This document shows positions 28,498 through 36,428 of a DNA stretch of 47,727 nucleotides, piece after piece. This DNA comes from an uncultured Burkholderiales bacterium. GTDB lineage: Bacteria > Pseudomonadota > Gammaproteobacteria > Burkholderiales > Burkholderiaceae_C. The translations under genes were made by a program, and so were the position numbers. The notes below the pieces were generated by a model that worked only from the letters and a program-made list of their open reading frames with translations, had not been told where the DNA came from and did not search any database. The stretch is taken from the NCBI GenBank assembly GCA_937871935.1, contig CALMQI010000421.1, positions 1 through 47,727 on the forward strand. Direction: 5' to 3'. The stretch's first letter is position 1. Each line of letters starts with the position of its first letter.

Positions 28498-29328
28498 CTA
28501 CACGTGCGCCGGGGCGACCACGAGCAGCGTCGCGCGCAGCTTGTTGCCGAATGTCGTCACGTAGTGCAACGCGGCGGTGTTGCGGCCAACGAGCCAGTTG
28601 TAGCCCAGCACCGCCGGAACGGCAACGGCCAGGCCGATGGCAGTCATGATCAGAGCTTCGCCGACGGGTCCAGCGACCTTGTCGATGCTCGCCTGGCCCG
28701 CGACGCCAATGGCGGTGAGCGCGTTGAGAATGCCCCACACAGTGCCAAACAGCCCGATGAAAGGACTGGTCGAACCGACCGTTGCCAGGAAGCCGAGGCC
28801 TTTTTGCATGCGGTGCTCGACTTCTTCGCCAGCTTCTTCGAGCGAGGTCGAGATCCACGACCCCAGGTCCACCCCCGCCAGCACGCCGTCGTGACGCTTG
28901 CTCGCCTCCAGCGCCGTGTCCGCGATGAATCGGAACGCACCCTCTTTGTCGAGTGACTCCGCTCCTTTTTGCAGCGATCCGGCGGTCCAGAATGCCGAGC
29001 CGGCGCCGACACCCTTGGCTTCCCGGAGCAGCTTGCGCTGCTCAAGCACCTTCATCGCCAGGACGATCCAGGTACCCATCGACATGATCATCAACAGGCC
29101 GAGTACGCCTTTGGAAACCAGATCGCCGTGCTCGATGATGGCTTTGAGCCCGTATGGGTTGTCTAGCGCTACGGGCGCCGGCTTGGCGGCATCGGTCGCG
29201 ATCGCAACCGGCGCAGCGGGCTTGGCCGTTTCAGCCTGCGCGTGGGCGGCGCTGACCACGCCGAAACTCAGGCCAGCAACCAGCAAGAGGGTTGCCGGGA
29301 TCTTGATCAGTCTTTCAATGAAGGACAT
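28498..29328 (-). CDS. exbB: ExbB/TolQ/MotA-type proton channel protein
   Basis: 276 aa from ATG 29328, which has AGGAG five bases upstream. A signal-like segment (ATLLLVAGLSFGVVSAAHAQA) and an Ala/Pro-rich spacer come before the ExbB core: helix LVSKGVLGLLMIMSMGTWIVLAMKVLEQRK, a cytoplasmic loop, then LGFLATVGSTSPFIGLFGTVWGILNAL and PVGEALIMTAIGLAVAVPAVLGYNWLVGRN. It builds the pentameric proton channel with ExbD that powers TonB. The N-terminal export segment is typical of the longer ExbB forms. Confidence 0.92.
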   Translation of the reverse strand: MSFIERLIKIPATLLLVAGLSFGVVSAAHAQAETAKPAAPVAIATDAAKPAPVALDNPYGLKAIIEHGDLVSKGVLGLLMIMSMGTWIVLAMKVLEQRKLLREAKGVGAGSAFWTAGSLQKGAESLDKEGAFRFIADTALEASKRHDGVLAGVDLGSWISTSLEEAGEEVEHRMQKGLGFLATVGSTSPFIGLFGTVWGILNALTAIGVAGQASIDKVAGPVGEALIMTAIGLAVAVPAVLGYNWLVGRNTAALHYVTTFGNKLRATLLVVAPAHV

Positions 29329-29403
29329 GTCTGCTCCTGTCGTCACATCGGGTGGGTGAAAGGGAAATCCGGGAAGCGGGTGGAAAGTGGGCTGCGGTGC
29401 GCC

Positions 29404-30078
29404 CTAGTTGGACCTGAATTTGAAGGGCACCTGGACGATGACGTCACGCCCCTGGCCGGTGCACTTGTATTCGTCGACGATGCGCATTGCGCCCCTGGCG
29501 AAGCTTGCGTGCGAGGCCTCTACGGCCTTGATGTCTTTGATCTCACCGTTGGTCGTCAAGGTGAACTGGATGAGGGCGCTGCCCTCTTCAAGCCCGGCGC
29601 GCTGTGCCTCGCGCGGAAACCCGGCGTCGCCCATGACCTTGCCGTAGTTGGAGCACGCGACCGATGCAGATACTGGCACGGGCACGGGCACGGGCACGGG
29701 CACGGGCACGGGCGCTGGTGCAGGTGCAGGCTCAACGTTCGGCATCACCGGAGGCGCTGGCGGCGCTTCGGCCACGGTCGCCGTGATCGTCGGCTGCGGC
29801 GCCGCCGGCGCCTGCACCTTCACTTCCACCGGGGGCACATATGCAGGCGGCGGCGGCGCGAACTTGGGTGGCGGCGGCAACTCAATGACCTTGGGCGGTG
29901 GCGGCGGCGGCTTGACCTCTTCGATGATCCTGGTTTCGATGGGGGCGTTGATGACTTGCATCACTTTGCGTCCCAGGCCGTTCATGAGCGCCCACAGCAG
30001 GACGATGTGAAACACGACGGCGACACCGATGACGGCCGTACGTCTGGCCGCTGATTTCTGTGGCTGTACGAAACTCAT
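29404..30078 (-). CDS. tonB: TonB energy transducer
   Basis: 224 aa from ATG 30078 (MSFVQPQKSAARRTAVIGVAVVFHIVLLWALMNGLG). The transmembrane helix includes the His typical of TonB (VVFHIVLLWAL). A long Pro/Lys/Val/Ala-rich spacer (about 55-145) spans the periplasm and contains a Pro-Val run coded by an exact hexanucleotide repeat. The C-terminal domain (about 150-224) shows GFPREAQRAGLEEGSALIQFTLTTNGEIKDIKAVEAS and ends VQVPFKFRSN. Begins 26 bp after the GH3 gene, so it sits inside the long minus-strand operon rather than with iron genes. Confidence 0.92.
   Translation of the reverse strand: MSFVQPQKSAARRTAVIGVAVVFHIVLLWALMNGLGRKVMQVINAPIETRIIEEVKPPPPPPKVIELPPPPKFAPPPPAYVPPVEVKVQAPAAPQPTITATVAEAPPAPPVMPNVEPAPAPAPVPVPVPVPVPVPVSASVACSNYGKVMGDAGFPREAQRAGLEEGSALIQFTLTTNGEIKDIKAVEASHASFARGAMRIVDEYKCTGQGRDVIVQVPFKFRSN
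29675..29710 (-). repeat. Six exact GGCACG hexanucleotide repeats inside tonB
   Basis: Plus-strand unit GGCACG repeats six times without error, coding alternating Pro and Val in the TonB spacer. Gain or loss of units would lengthen or shorten the periplasmic linker by two residues each without breaking the frame. Confidence 0.9.
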
Positions 30079-30103
30079 AGGTAGTACCAGTCCTTCTGGC
30101 AAG

Positions 30104-32281
30104 TCACAGATACACGACGATCGATGTCGCATCGGGGTCGCCGACGAATCTGCTGACGATGATCGTGTGTCGTCCGGTCGGCGACCGCCACGCCGCGCTG
30201 GCGCGCTGACGTGTGGCGAGTTTTTCTCGGGTCACGACGATCTCGAATGTTGCCCGCTCACCGGCAGCGACCACGCAGCGCGAGAACCCCACGAGCCGAG
30301 CCGGCGCGTCGGGGTCCGGGAGCTCGGCATAGACCTGGACGACGTCGGCGCCGTCGCGCTCGCCGGTGTTGCGAACGATGCCGCGCACGAAGAGTACTGA
30401 GTCGTCGACCGAAGTCTCAACGTCGAGGACGGCGAACGTCGTGTACGACAGACCGAAACCGAATGGATAGGCGGGAACGATGTCCTTCCGGTCGGCGCGC
30501 CACCAACCGTGCCACCGGTCGTAGACGAAGGCCGTCGCGTCGCGGTCGAAAGCAGGCAGGTCCGCTTCGTCGACGGGGACAGTGAACGGGAGGCGAGCGG
30601 ACGGGTTGACGTCGCCAACAAGCACATCGACAAGCCCCGGTCCAGCCTCGGCGCCGCCGTACCAGACCTGGACGATTGCAGGCACCCCTTCTGCCCACTC
30701 GGTTGTGATCACCGCACTGCCAGCCTGGATGACCACAACGGTACGACGATTGGCGGTCGCAACAGCTCGGATCAGTTCGACGTCGGATGGTGACAGCCGG
30801 AGTGAGGCGCGATCTCCGCCCATGCTGAAGCCCCTGGCCCGATCTCTCAGGTGCTCAGGCTTGGTGGTGATAGGAAGCCCGGTCACCATCGCCTCGTACC
30901 GGGCGACAACGTCCGGTTCGTCAGCCTTGGGCAGCAGCGCGTCGAGCACGGGGTCGTTCAAGCCGACGAATTCGCCTTCGTCGAGATAGGTGTAGCCAAC
31001 GACCACGACGGCAACATCGGCACGGCCTGCGACGTCAGCTGCGGCTGTCGGATCCAACCCGTCGTGGTGGACGATGTTGGCAAAGCGGCCGCGGATGCCG
31101 TCGAGCACCGTGTGGCACTCGAGGTCCCAGACGTCGCTCGAGCCGCCGTCGCCGACGTTGACGGTGTCGGCGAGTCGGCCGATCACGGCAACACGAGCAC
31201 TGATGTCGGTGATCGGCAGGACGGGCACGCCCTCGACTTCTCCGTTTCGGAGCAGCACGATCGACTTGGCGGCGGCCTCACGAGCGAGGCTGCGATGCTC
31301 GGCTGAGCCAAGGACATCGATCGAGGGCGGCTGGGCGGACAGGATGTGGTCGAAGCGCAGCAGCGTCGCCACGACGCGTTCCACCGAGCGGTCGACGTCA
31401 GCCCATGAAGCCTCGCCGCGTTCGAGTGCGCCGGCCAGGTGTTCTGCTCTGATCATGCGGTGTGGCATTTCGACATCGAGCCCGGCGGCCAGCGACGGTG
31501 CTGCGTCGCGTAGACCGAAGACCCAGTCGCTGATCACGAAGCCTTCGAAACACCATTCGTCGCGAAGGATGCTGGTCAGGAGCTCGTGGTTTTGGCCACA
31601 CCACTGGCCATTGACGCTGTTGTACGCCGACATGACCGAGGCGACACCTTCGTCGACGACCCGCTTGAAGTGCGGCAGGTAGATCTCGTGGAGCGCGACG
31701 TCATCGACTTTGATGTCCACGGAGAAGCGGGCGTTCTCCATCGAGTTGCAGGCCAGGTGTTTGACGCAGGCCATCACGTGGCGTTGCAGGCCGCGCGTGA
31801 ACGCAGCGCCGAACTCACCGACGTGATGTGGGTCCTCGCCGTAGGTTTCTTGTGCACGTCCCCAGGCGGGGTGGCGGAGCAGGTTCACGCATACCGCCCC
31901 GGTCAGGTTTGCGCCGAGCGCACGCAGTTCGGCGCCAATCGCATCGCCGATGCGCTCTTCGAGCTCAATGTCCCATGTCGCGCCGCGCGCCATCGAGACA
32001 GGGAAGCAGGTCGCGTTGCCGATCACGGCGCCGCGAGGCCCGTCGCTGAATCGAATGCCTGGAAACGAGACCCGGTCGATTTGGCCCGCTATGAAGGGGG
32101 CCTTGTGGTAACCATCCTGCCCGATCATGAACCCGAGTCCGGCCAACGTTGGTGCGTCTCCGTCGAGGCACCACAGACGCTCTTGTGGCGTCAAGCCGGC
32201 AACGAACGCGTGAGCAACGTCTGCGACAGACGCGCCGGACGCAATTGCGCGACGGGCTTCGTCGAAGCTGGTGATGAGCAC
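30104..32281 (-). CDS. Glycoside hydrolase family 3 (beta-glucosidase/beta-xylosidase-like)
   Basis: 725 aa from GTG 32281, chosen because CAGGAG lies seven bases before it; an ATG at 32317 is possible but has no such site. N-terminal GH3 barrel: SDGPRGAVIG, LLRHPAWGRAQETYGEDPHHVG, VKHLACNSME, and the nucleophile Asp in GFVISDWVFGLRDA. The second domain has SIVLLRN and GGDRASLRLSPSDVELI; the C-terminus is a fibronectin-III-like domain (LDVETSVDDSVLFVRGIVRNTGERDGADVVQVYAE). No signal peptide, so it cleaves terminal beta-linked sugars in the cytoplasm, implying import of intact glycosides. Its wording is unlike Burkholderiales proteins (actinobacterial-looking), suggesting transfer. Glucosidase or xylosidase cannot be told from this. 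Confidence 0.88.
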   Translation of the reverse strand: MLITSFDEARRAIASGASVADVAHAFVAGLTPQERLWCLDGDAPTLAGLGFMIGQDGYHKAPFIAGQIDRVSFPGIRFSDGPRGAVIGNATCFPVSMARGATWDIELEERIGDAIGAELRALGANLTGAVCVNLLRHPAWGRAQETYGEDPHHVGEFGAAFTRGLQRHVMACVKHLACNSMENARFSVDIKVDDVALHEIYLPHFKRVVDEGVASVMSAYNSVNGQWCGQNHELLTSILRDEWCFEGFVISDWVFGLRDAAPSLAAGLDVEMPHRMIRAEHLAGALERGEASWADVDRSVERVVATLLRFDHILSAQPPSIDVLGSAEHRSLAREAAAKSIVLLRNGEVEGVPVLPITDISARVAVIGRLADTVNVGDGGSSDVWDLECHTVLDGIRGRFANIVHHDGLDPTAAADVAGRADVAVVVVGYTYLDEGEFVGLNDPVLDALLPKADEPDVVARYEAMVTGLPITTKPEHLRDRARGFSMGGDRASLRLSPSDVELIRAVATANRRTVVVIQAGSAVITTEWAEGVPAIVQVWYGGAEAGPGLVDVLVGDVNPSARLPFTVPVDEADLPAFDRDATAFVYDRWHGWWRADRKDIVPAYPFGFGLSYTTFAVLDVETSVDDSVLFVRGIVRNTGERDGADVVQVYAELPDPDAPARLVGFSRCVVAAGERATFEIVVTREKLATRQRASAAWRSPTGRHTIIVSRFVGDPDATSIVVYL

Positions 32282-32351
32282 TGTTGTCTCCTGTGTCAGT
32301 TCGTTCGGGCGCTCCATGAGGCGCGGCGCACCAGCCCAGACGGCATGCGCC

Positions 32352-33521
32352 TTAGAGCATCACTGCCTTGTTGCGGCGCGATTCAAGACTCGGGAGTTGC
32401 GTGAAGCAAACCAGAGCCAATGCCCCCATCACGACCGCAGCCACGCCCAGCGCCTGGTAGCTTGAAAACTTGACCAGCGTGCCGCCCAACACGGGGCCGA
32501 TGGCGCCGCCCGACATCATGATTGCGGGCGTAGCAGCCAGCACCCGGCCGGTGGTTTCCAGTCGAGCCAGCAGGCCGAAACCGAACACGTGGGTGAACAG
32601 CATGACCGCCACAAACAGGGATCCGGCGATTGAATACGGCACATAGGTTGTGGTGCCAAAGATGGTCAAAACCAGAAGCGCCTGAAGCGCCGCTCCGCCT
32701 ATCAACGCTGTCTTGGGATTCAAGCGCTTTTCCAACAGTGCCGCCAACACCGTCGGGAAGAGATTGATGAAGCCCAAGGCCACCAGTACGGCAGTCACCT
32801 TCTCGACGCCGAAGCCGCGGTCAGCGCCTGCGCGCTCAAGAAAGCTGAAAGCCATTGACTGGACAACGCTCATGCAGCACAAGCCCAGGATTCCGGCCCA
32901 CACAGCGAAGTTCGCCGCGCCAGAAGTCTGGATGGACTGCGGCAAGACGGGTTCAGCAGCGTCGACCACCGGAAACGCGACCAATGCCGTCAGTGCGCCC
33001 ACGAACATGATGGTGCCCAGGATCTGAAACAGTAACGGCCCACCCATCTTGGCCAGGATGGGGGGAACAGCGCCAAGGAAGACCAGCGCAAAGGCGCCCA
33101 GCGCCGCACCGCAGATGGCAAACAGGCGGTGCGGGTTGGCACTGCGTGCGATGGTTCCATCCTTCACGCTGAGCACGGCACCGATGGCAAGGCCACCCAT
33201 TACATGCAAGGCCACCATGGCGCCGAAACCAGCCGTTTGCGAAAGCGCAAGGAAGATCCCACCGGCCAAGGCGAAACCCACCACCGCAACACCGCGCCCG
33301 GAGGTGAACCGGTGGAACAGCCGCGCCACTGCAATGCTGGACAACACCGCACCAATGAGGAACAAGGTGACCAACAGCCCCGCCTGTTGCGGATCGAACT
33401 TGTAGAACTCAACCAGCAGGCCGACCCATATGGGCATTGCCACCAAGTCCACCATGCCAGCGCATTGCACCACTGCCAGCGCGGTGCGACCACGCAACGA
33501 GTTGGTTGTTGTCATGTTCAT
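32352..33521 (-). CDS. MFS transporter
   Basis: 389 aa, about 12 transmembrane helices: GMVDLVAMPIWVGLLVEF, GLLVTLFLIGAVLSSIAVARLF, VVGFALAGGIFLALS, LHVMGGLAIGAVLSVKDGTIAR, GAALGAFALVFLGAVPPIL, and so on to the last pair near VVMGALALVCFTQL. Inner-membrane secondary transporter; the substrate is unknown. It lies 25 bp after the SDR gene and 70 bp before the GH3 gene on the same strand, so it is a good candidate to bring the glycoside across the inner membrane. A second ATG two codons in (33515) is equally possible. Confidence 0.88.
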   Translation of the reverse strand: MNMTTTNSLRGRTALAVVQCAGMVDLVAMPIWVGLLVEFYKFDPQQAGLLVTLFLIGAVLSSIAVARLFHRFTSGRGVAVVGFALAGGIFLALSQTAGFGAMVALHVMGGLAIGAVLSVKDGTIARSANPHRLFAICGAALGAFALVFLGAVPPILAKMGGPLLFQILGTIMFVGALTALVAFPVVDAAEPVLPQSIQTSGAANFAVWAGILGLCCMSVVQSMAFSFLERAGADRGFGVEKVTAVLVALGFINLFPTVLAALLEKRLNPKTALIGGAALQALLVLTIFGTTTYVPYSIAGSLFVAVMLFTHVFGFGLLARLETTGRVLAATPAIMMSGGAIGPVLGGTLVKFSSYQALGVAAVVMGALALVCFTQLPSLESRRNKAVML

Positions 33522-33546
33522 GTCTCCAAAGTTGTTGAGTTGGCTC

Positions 33547-34344
33547 TCAGACGCCCAGCTTTCGACGCATCAGGGCGACGTAGCCGTCGGGGAACAAGCG
33601 CGAAATCCAGTGCAGGGTCTTGGCCCCGTTGCCGACCAGCAGGCGCTTGTCGCCGCGCTTGAGGCCTTCTACGATCTGCCTTGCGCAGTCAGCCGGTGCG
33701 GTGGTCATCTGCCGAAGGTTGCCTTCCGCGACGCGACGTTCGAACTCACCGGCGAATTTGGCTTCCGGCGTTTTGCTGATGTTGGTGTTGATGCCGCCCG
33801 GGTGCACCAGCACGGCCCGGACGCCGGTGCCTTCCAGCTCATACCACAGCGTCTCGGTGAGGCCGCGAACACCGAATTTCGAGATGGTGTATGCCACCGA
33901 ACATGGCGTGGCCACCAAGCCGAACACGCTGGAGATGTTGACGATGCAGCCCTCTCGCTGCAACTGCATGATCGGCAGGAATGCCTTGGTGCCGTAGATC
34001 ACGCCCCAGAGATTGATCGCGAGTACTTTTTCGATCTCCTCCAGCGTGACATGGTCAAACGCGGCCAGCGTGGCCGTGCCCGCGTTGTTGACGATGAAAT
34101 GGGCAGCGCCGAAGTCGCGCTGCACGCTGTCGGCAAAACCAAAGACCGCGTCACGTGATGACACGTCAAGCTCGTAGGCGCGCACAGAAGTGCCAGGCAC
34201 CAGCAGCGACACGGTCTCCTGCAGCGCGCGCAAGTTCAGGTCCGCCAGCGCCAACCGCGCAGCCTGGGCAGCCGTCTCCACGGCCAGTGCCCGTCCTATG
34301 CCAGACGCGGCCCCGGTGATGGCCACCACCTTATCTTTGAACAT
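33547..34344 (-). CDS. Short-chain dehydrogenase/reductase
   Basis: 265 aa from ATG 34344, with a strong AGGAG site. NAD(P) motif VVAITGAASGIGRALA, the NNAGTA motif, catalytic Ser in IVNISSVFGLVATP, YTISK (Tyr and Lys of YxxxK) and VHPGGINTNIS. Oxidises or reduces an alcohol/ketone; the order and sequence resemble SDRs that act on hydrophobic alcohols such as steroids or terpenes, but the substrate is unproven. Translated just before the MFS gene in the GH3/TonB operon. Confidence 0.9.
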   Translation of the reverse strand: MFKDKVVAITGAASGIGRALAVETAAQAARLALADLNLRALQETVSLLVPGTSVRAYELDVSSRDAVFGFADSVQRDFGAAHFIVNNAGTATLAAFDHVTLEEIEKVLAINLWGVIYGTKAFLPIMQLQREGCIVNISSVFGLVATPCSVAYTISKFGVRGLTETLWYELEGTGVRAVLVHPGGINTNISKTPEAKFAGEFERRVAEGNLRQMTTAPADCARQIVEGLKRGDKRLLVGNGAKTLHWISRLFPDGYVALMRRKLGV

Positions 34345-34420
34345 TCTCTTGCTCCTGCCTGCAAGCCAGTGCGCAAAGCGCCGAGGACGGTCCGAGCCGC
34401 CCTCGCGCTTCGCCGCACAC

Positions 34421-34710
34421 TCAACGCGGCCGGGCCCTGGCCATGGCGCCAGGGGTGAACACTTCATCCTTCAACCTGGTCACCGCTTGGGTGCCGATGA
34501 CGTCCCGCGCGTTGTTGTCGAAGGGATCGGCAAACCATGCACCGCTGAGCAGGTCGTAGAAGCCATACAGTGCGTGGTCGGTCAGCGGGATTTCCGGGTA
34601 GGTGGCCGTCATGCCGGAGACCGTCTTCCGCAGCTGGCCCTTTGCAGTGGCCAAAGTCGAGTGCGCAGCGTCGCGACAACGGGCAGGGGTCTCCTCTTGA
34701 CGTGCTTCAC
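34421..34710 (-). pseudogene. Broken first gene of the SDR-MFS-GH3-TonB operon, unrecognised family
   Basis: The conserved upstream module and an AGGAGG (34722-34717) lead into a GTG at 34710 that starts VKHVKRRPLPVVATLRTRLW, but this frame stops at 34609. A second frame, 34654-34421, reads MATAKGQLRKTVSGM (TTG start) and then TATYPEIPLTDHALYGFYDLLSGAWFADPFDNNARDVIGTQ, ending ARARPR. The two frames together look like one gene broken by a frameshift, or by a deletion of its middle. I do not recognise the family. It ends 76 bp before the SDR start, so it is part of the operon. Confidence 0.45.
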
Positions 34711-34744
34711 CGATCGCCTCCTGGGGTTAGGTTGTGCAGGCGAG

Positions 34745-34874
34745 AAGTCTGGAAGCCGAGCGCCGTTCGCTCTTGGGCGAAGGCGCACGGTTCTTGTGAA
34801 TGCACGCAGACTTCGGGTTGCTACTGATGTGGCCTGAGAAGGTGGGGGATGGGCACCCCACCCGCGAAGAGGGG
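34745..34874 (-). promoter_or_regulatory. Conserved three-box upstream module, copy 2
   Basis: Read on the minus strand towards the SDR-MFS-GH3-TonB operon: box A CCCCTCTTCGCGGGTGG (34874-34858), 49 bp, box B TGCGTGCATTCACAAGAA (34808-34791; 17 of 18 equal to copy 1), 39 bp, box C CAGACTT (34751-34745), then AGGAGG and a GTG at 34710. Located between the operon and the divergent AraC regulator gene, a usual place for operators. Confidence 0.75.
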
Positions 34875-34969
34875 GCGCCCGCGCCAACAGACTCCCCACC
34901 CTGGAAATCCCGCCCGGGCTGCATGCAACCGCACCAATACAGTCGTTCGCATACCGGCTCTGGCGCAAC

Positions 34970-35899
34970 ATGATCATGACCCCGATATCAAGCTCTGCTC
35001 GGACAAGCTTCGCGACGTCCGTCATCCAGCATGCCGACCTGCGGGCGGCCTGGCATGTCAAGCTGGAGGGCGGGCGGCCGCCGAAATCACTGCTCGAGCC
35101 GCAGCCGGCAGGTTCGATGCTGTTGGTCTCCATGCAGTCGGCTGCGGCAACCGGGTGCGTCAGCACGGAAGATCACGGCGGCGAGGACTTCTACGGCGTG
35201 CTGTTCAACATCACCGGCCGCCAGCGAATAAGGGGCGATCATCCGGACCGCATTCTTCAACCCGGCGACGTGCTTGTCTGGAACAGCCGGATGTCTTGCG
35301 ACTTCGAGCTGCCGGCCGCCATACAGGAGTTTCAGATCCTCGTGCCGCTTGAACGCTTCGAGCAAATGTGGCCCAGCCTTGCCATCGAGGACGCGCCTCG
35401 GCATCTGACCGCTGGTTCTTCCATGCTCGCGCTGGCGCATGGGGGTGTGCAGACGTTGTGGAGGCAGCAGCAGCAGTTCGCTCAGGAGGAGCTGCGCACC
35501 GGGCTGGAAGCCATCGTCGACTTGCTCGGCAAGGCCAATAGGCCGACGTGGACACCGTCGCGCAGCAAGGCAAAACTGTTCGACGACATTGTGCGGTACA
35601 TCGACCGCGAACTCGACGATCCCGAACTCGACTCGACGTCAATTGCTCAACGCCACGGTTGTTCGGTCAGATCGCTGCAGGTCCTGTTCGCCGAGCGACA
35701 GCTGACGGTGGCCGGTTTCATACGCCAGCGTCGCCTTGAGCGCTGCCGACAGGCCCTGTGTACGGATGACAACTCAAGCAATATCGGCAACCTGGCGCTG
35801 CATTGGGGTTTCAGCGACGCCGCTCATTTCAGCAAGCTGTTTAGAGCAACCTATGGGGTGAGTCCGCGGCAGTATCGCCAGCGGAGTGCAGTGCGCTAG
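34970..35899 (+). CDS. AraC-family transcriptional regulator
   Basis: 309 aa. The N-terminal ~190 residues form a cupin-like ligand/dimer domain of the AraC-binding-like type (EDFYGVLFNITGRQRIRGDHPDRILQPGDVLVWNSRMSCDFELP). The C-terminal double helix-turn-helix is clear: STSIAQRHGCSVRSLQVLFAERQLTVAGFIRQRRLERCRQAL and ALHWGFSDAAHFSKLFRATYGVSPRQYRQR. Divergent from the SDR-MFS-GH3-TonB operon with about 260 bp between, which contains module copy 2, so it is the likely local activator. Confidence 0.92.
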   Translation: MIMTPISSSARTSFATSVIQHADLRAAWHVKLEGGRPPKSLLEPQPAGSMLLVSMQSAAATGCVSTEDHGGEDFYGVLFNITGRQRIRGDHPDRILQPGDVLVWNSRMSCDFELPAAIQEFQILVPLERFEQMWPSLAIEDAPRHLTAGSSMLALAHGGVQTLWRQQQQFAQEELRTGLEAIVDLLGKANRPTWTPSRSKAKLFDDIVRYIDRELDDPELDSTSIAQRHGCSVRSLQVLFAERQLTVAGFIRQRRLERCRQALCTDDNSSNIGNLALHWGFSDAAHFSKLFRATYGVSPRQYRQRSAVR

Positions 35900-35932
35900 C
35901 GCGTCTTATCTCGCCTGCGGCGGTGACCTCAC

Positions 35933-36148
35933 TCAGCAGCAGCCGACGTGCACGTCGACGCGGCCAGCGAAATTGCCGCGCCAAGTGACGTCCTGATAAG
36001 AACTGCGTATTTGCCGGCCTTTGCTGGCGCACTTCTCATTGAATTCAGCCCTGTCGTGAGTGGCGAGCGAAAGGGCGCGAATCGAACTCGTCTGCAGCTC
36101 GTGACACTCGGCGACCTTGCTCAATGCAACGACGTACCGTCGCGGCAT
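35933..36148 (-). CDS. Possible small hypothetical protein
   Basis: 71 codons from ATG 36148 (MPRRYVVALSKVAECHELQT, ending HVGCC). It has an even charged/hydrophobic composition and three Cys, but overlaps the integrase remnant in another frame and its GGGAGG is only one base from the ATG. No family recognised. It may simply be an open frame in decayed DNA. Confidence 0.25.
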   Translation of the reverse strand: MPRRYVVALSKVAECHELQTSSIRALSLATHDRAEFNEKCASKGRQIRSSYQDVTWRGNFAGRVDVHVGCC

Positions 36149-36240
36149 ACCTCCCGCAGAAGCACCTCGAGCGCCTTGCGCTTCTCGGGCACGTAGTCGT
36201 GGCCATCGTAGTGTCGAGCCTGGACGCCGGTCGGGACCTA
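36121..36240 (-). pseudogene. C-terminal scrap of a second phage-type integrase
   Basis: The minus strand reads VQARHYDGHDYVPEKRKALEV followed by LLREV and ends with TGA at 36123-36121. This matches the end of tyrosine recombinases: the catalytic Tyr stands in RHYDGHDY, followed by the usual EKRKALE helix. An in-frame TAG lies five codons upstream of VQARHYD, and earlier catalytic motifs are absent. It is distinct from the intact integrase that begins 300 bp to the right. Confidence 0.6.
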
Positions 36241-36428
36241 TCCAACGTGGACTTGGTTCTGCTTCCAGTTTCGATCGACCAGATCCCAGGACAGTGGCGG
36301 CAGGTGGCGTAGGTCGTGGCCACCTGCAAAGTGCCTCCGCAAACTGGAAGTTCGGTTTGGGCATTGCCTATCGCCCCTGCGCCAACATCGCGCGGACCAC
36401 GACAACTTTCATTGCCGATGGCTTCGCC

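Noticed and set aside
18928-34874. CRISPR or other clustered repeat array
   Set aside because: The repeats are three dispersed promoter-like modules, each before a gene, not a spaced array.
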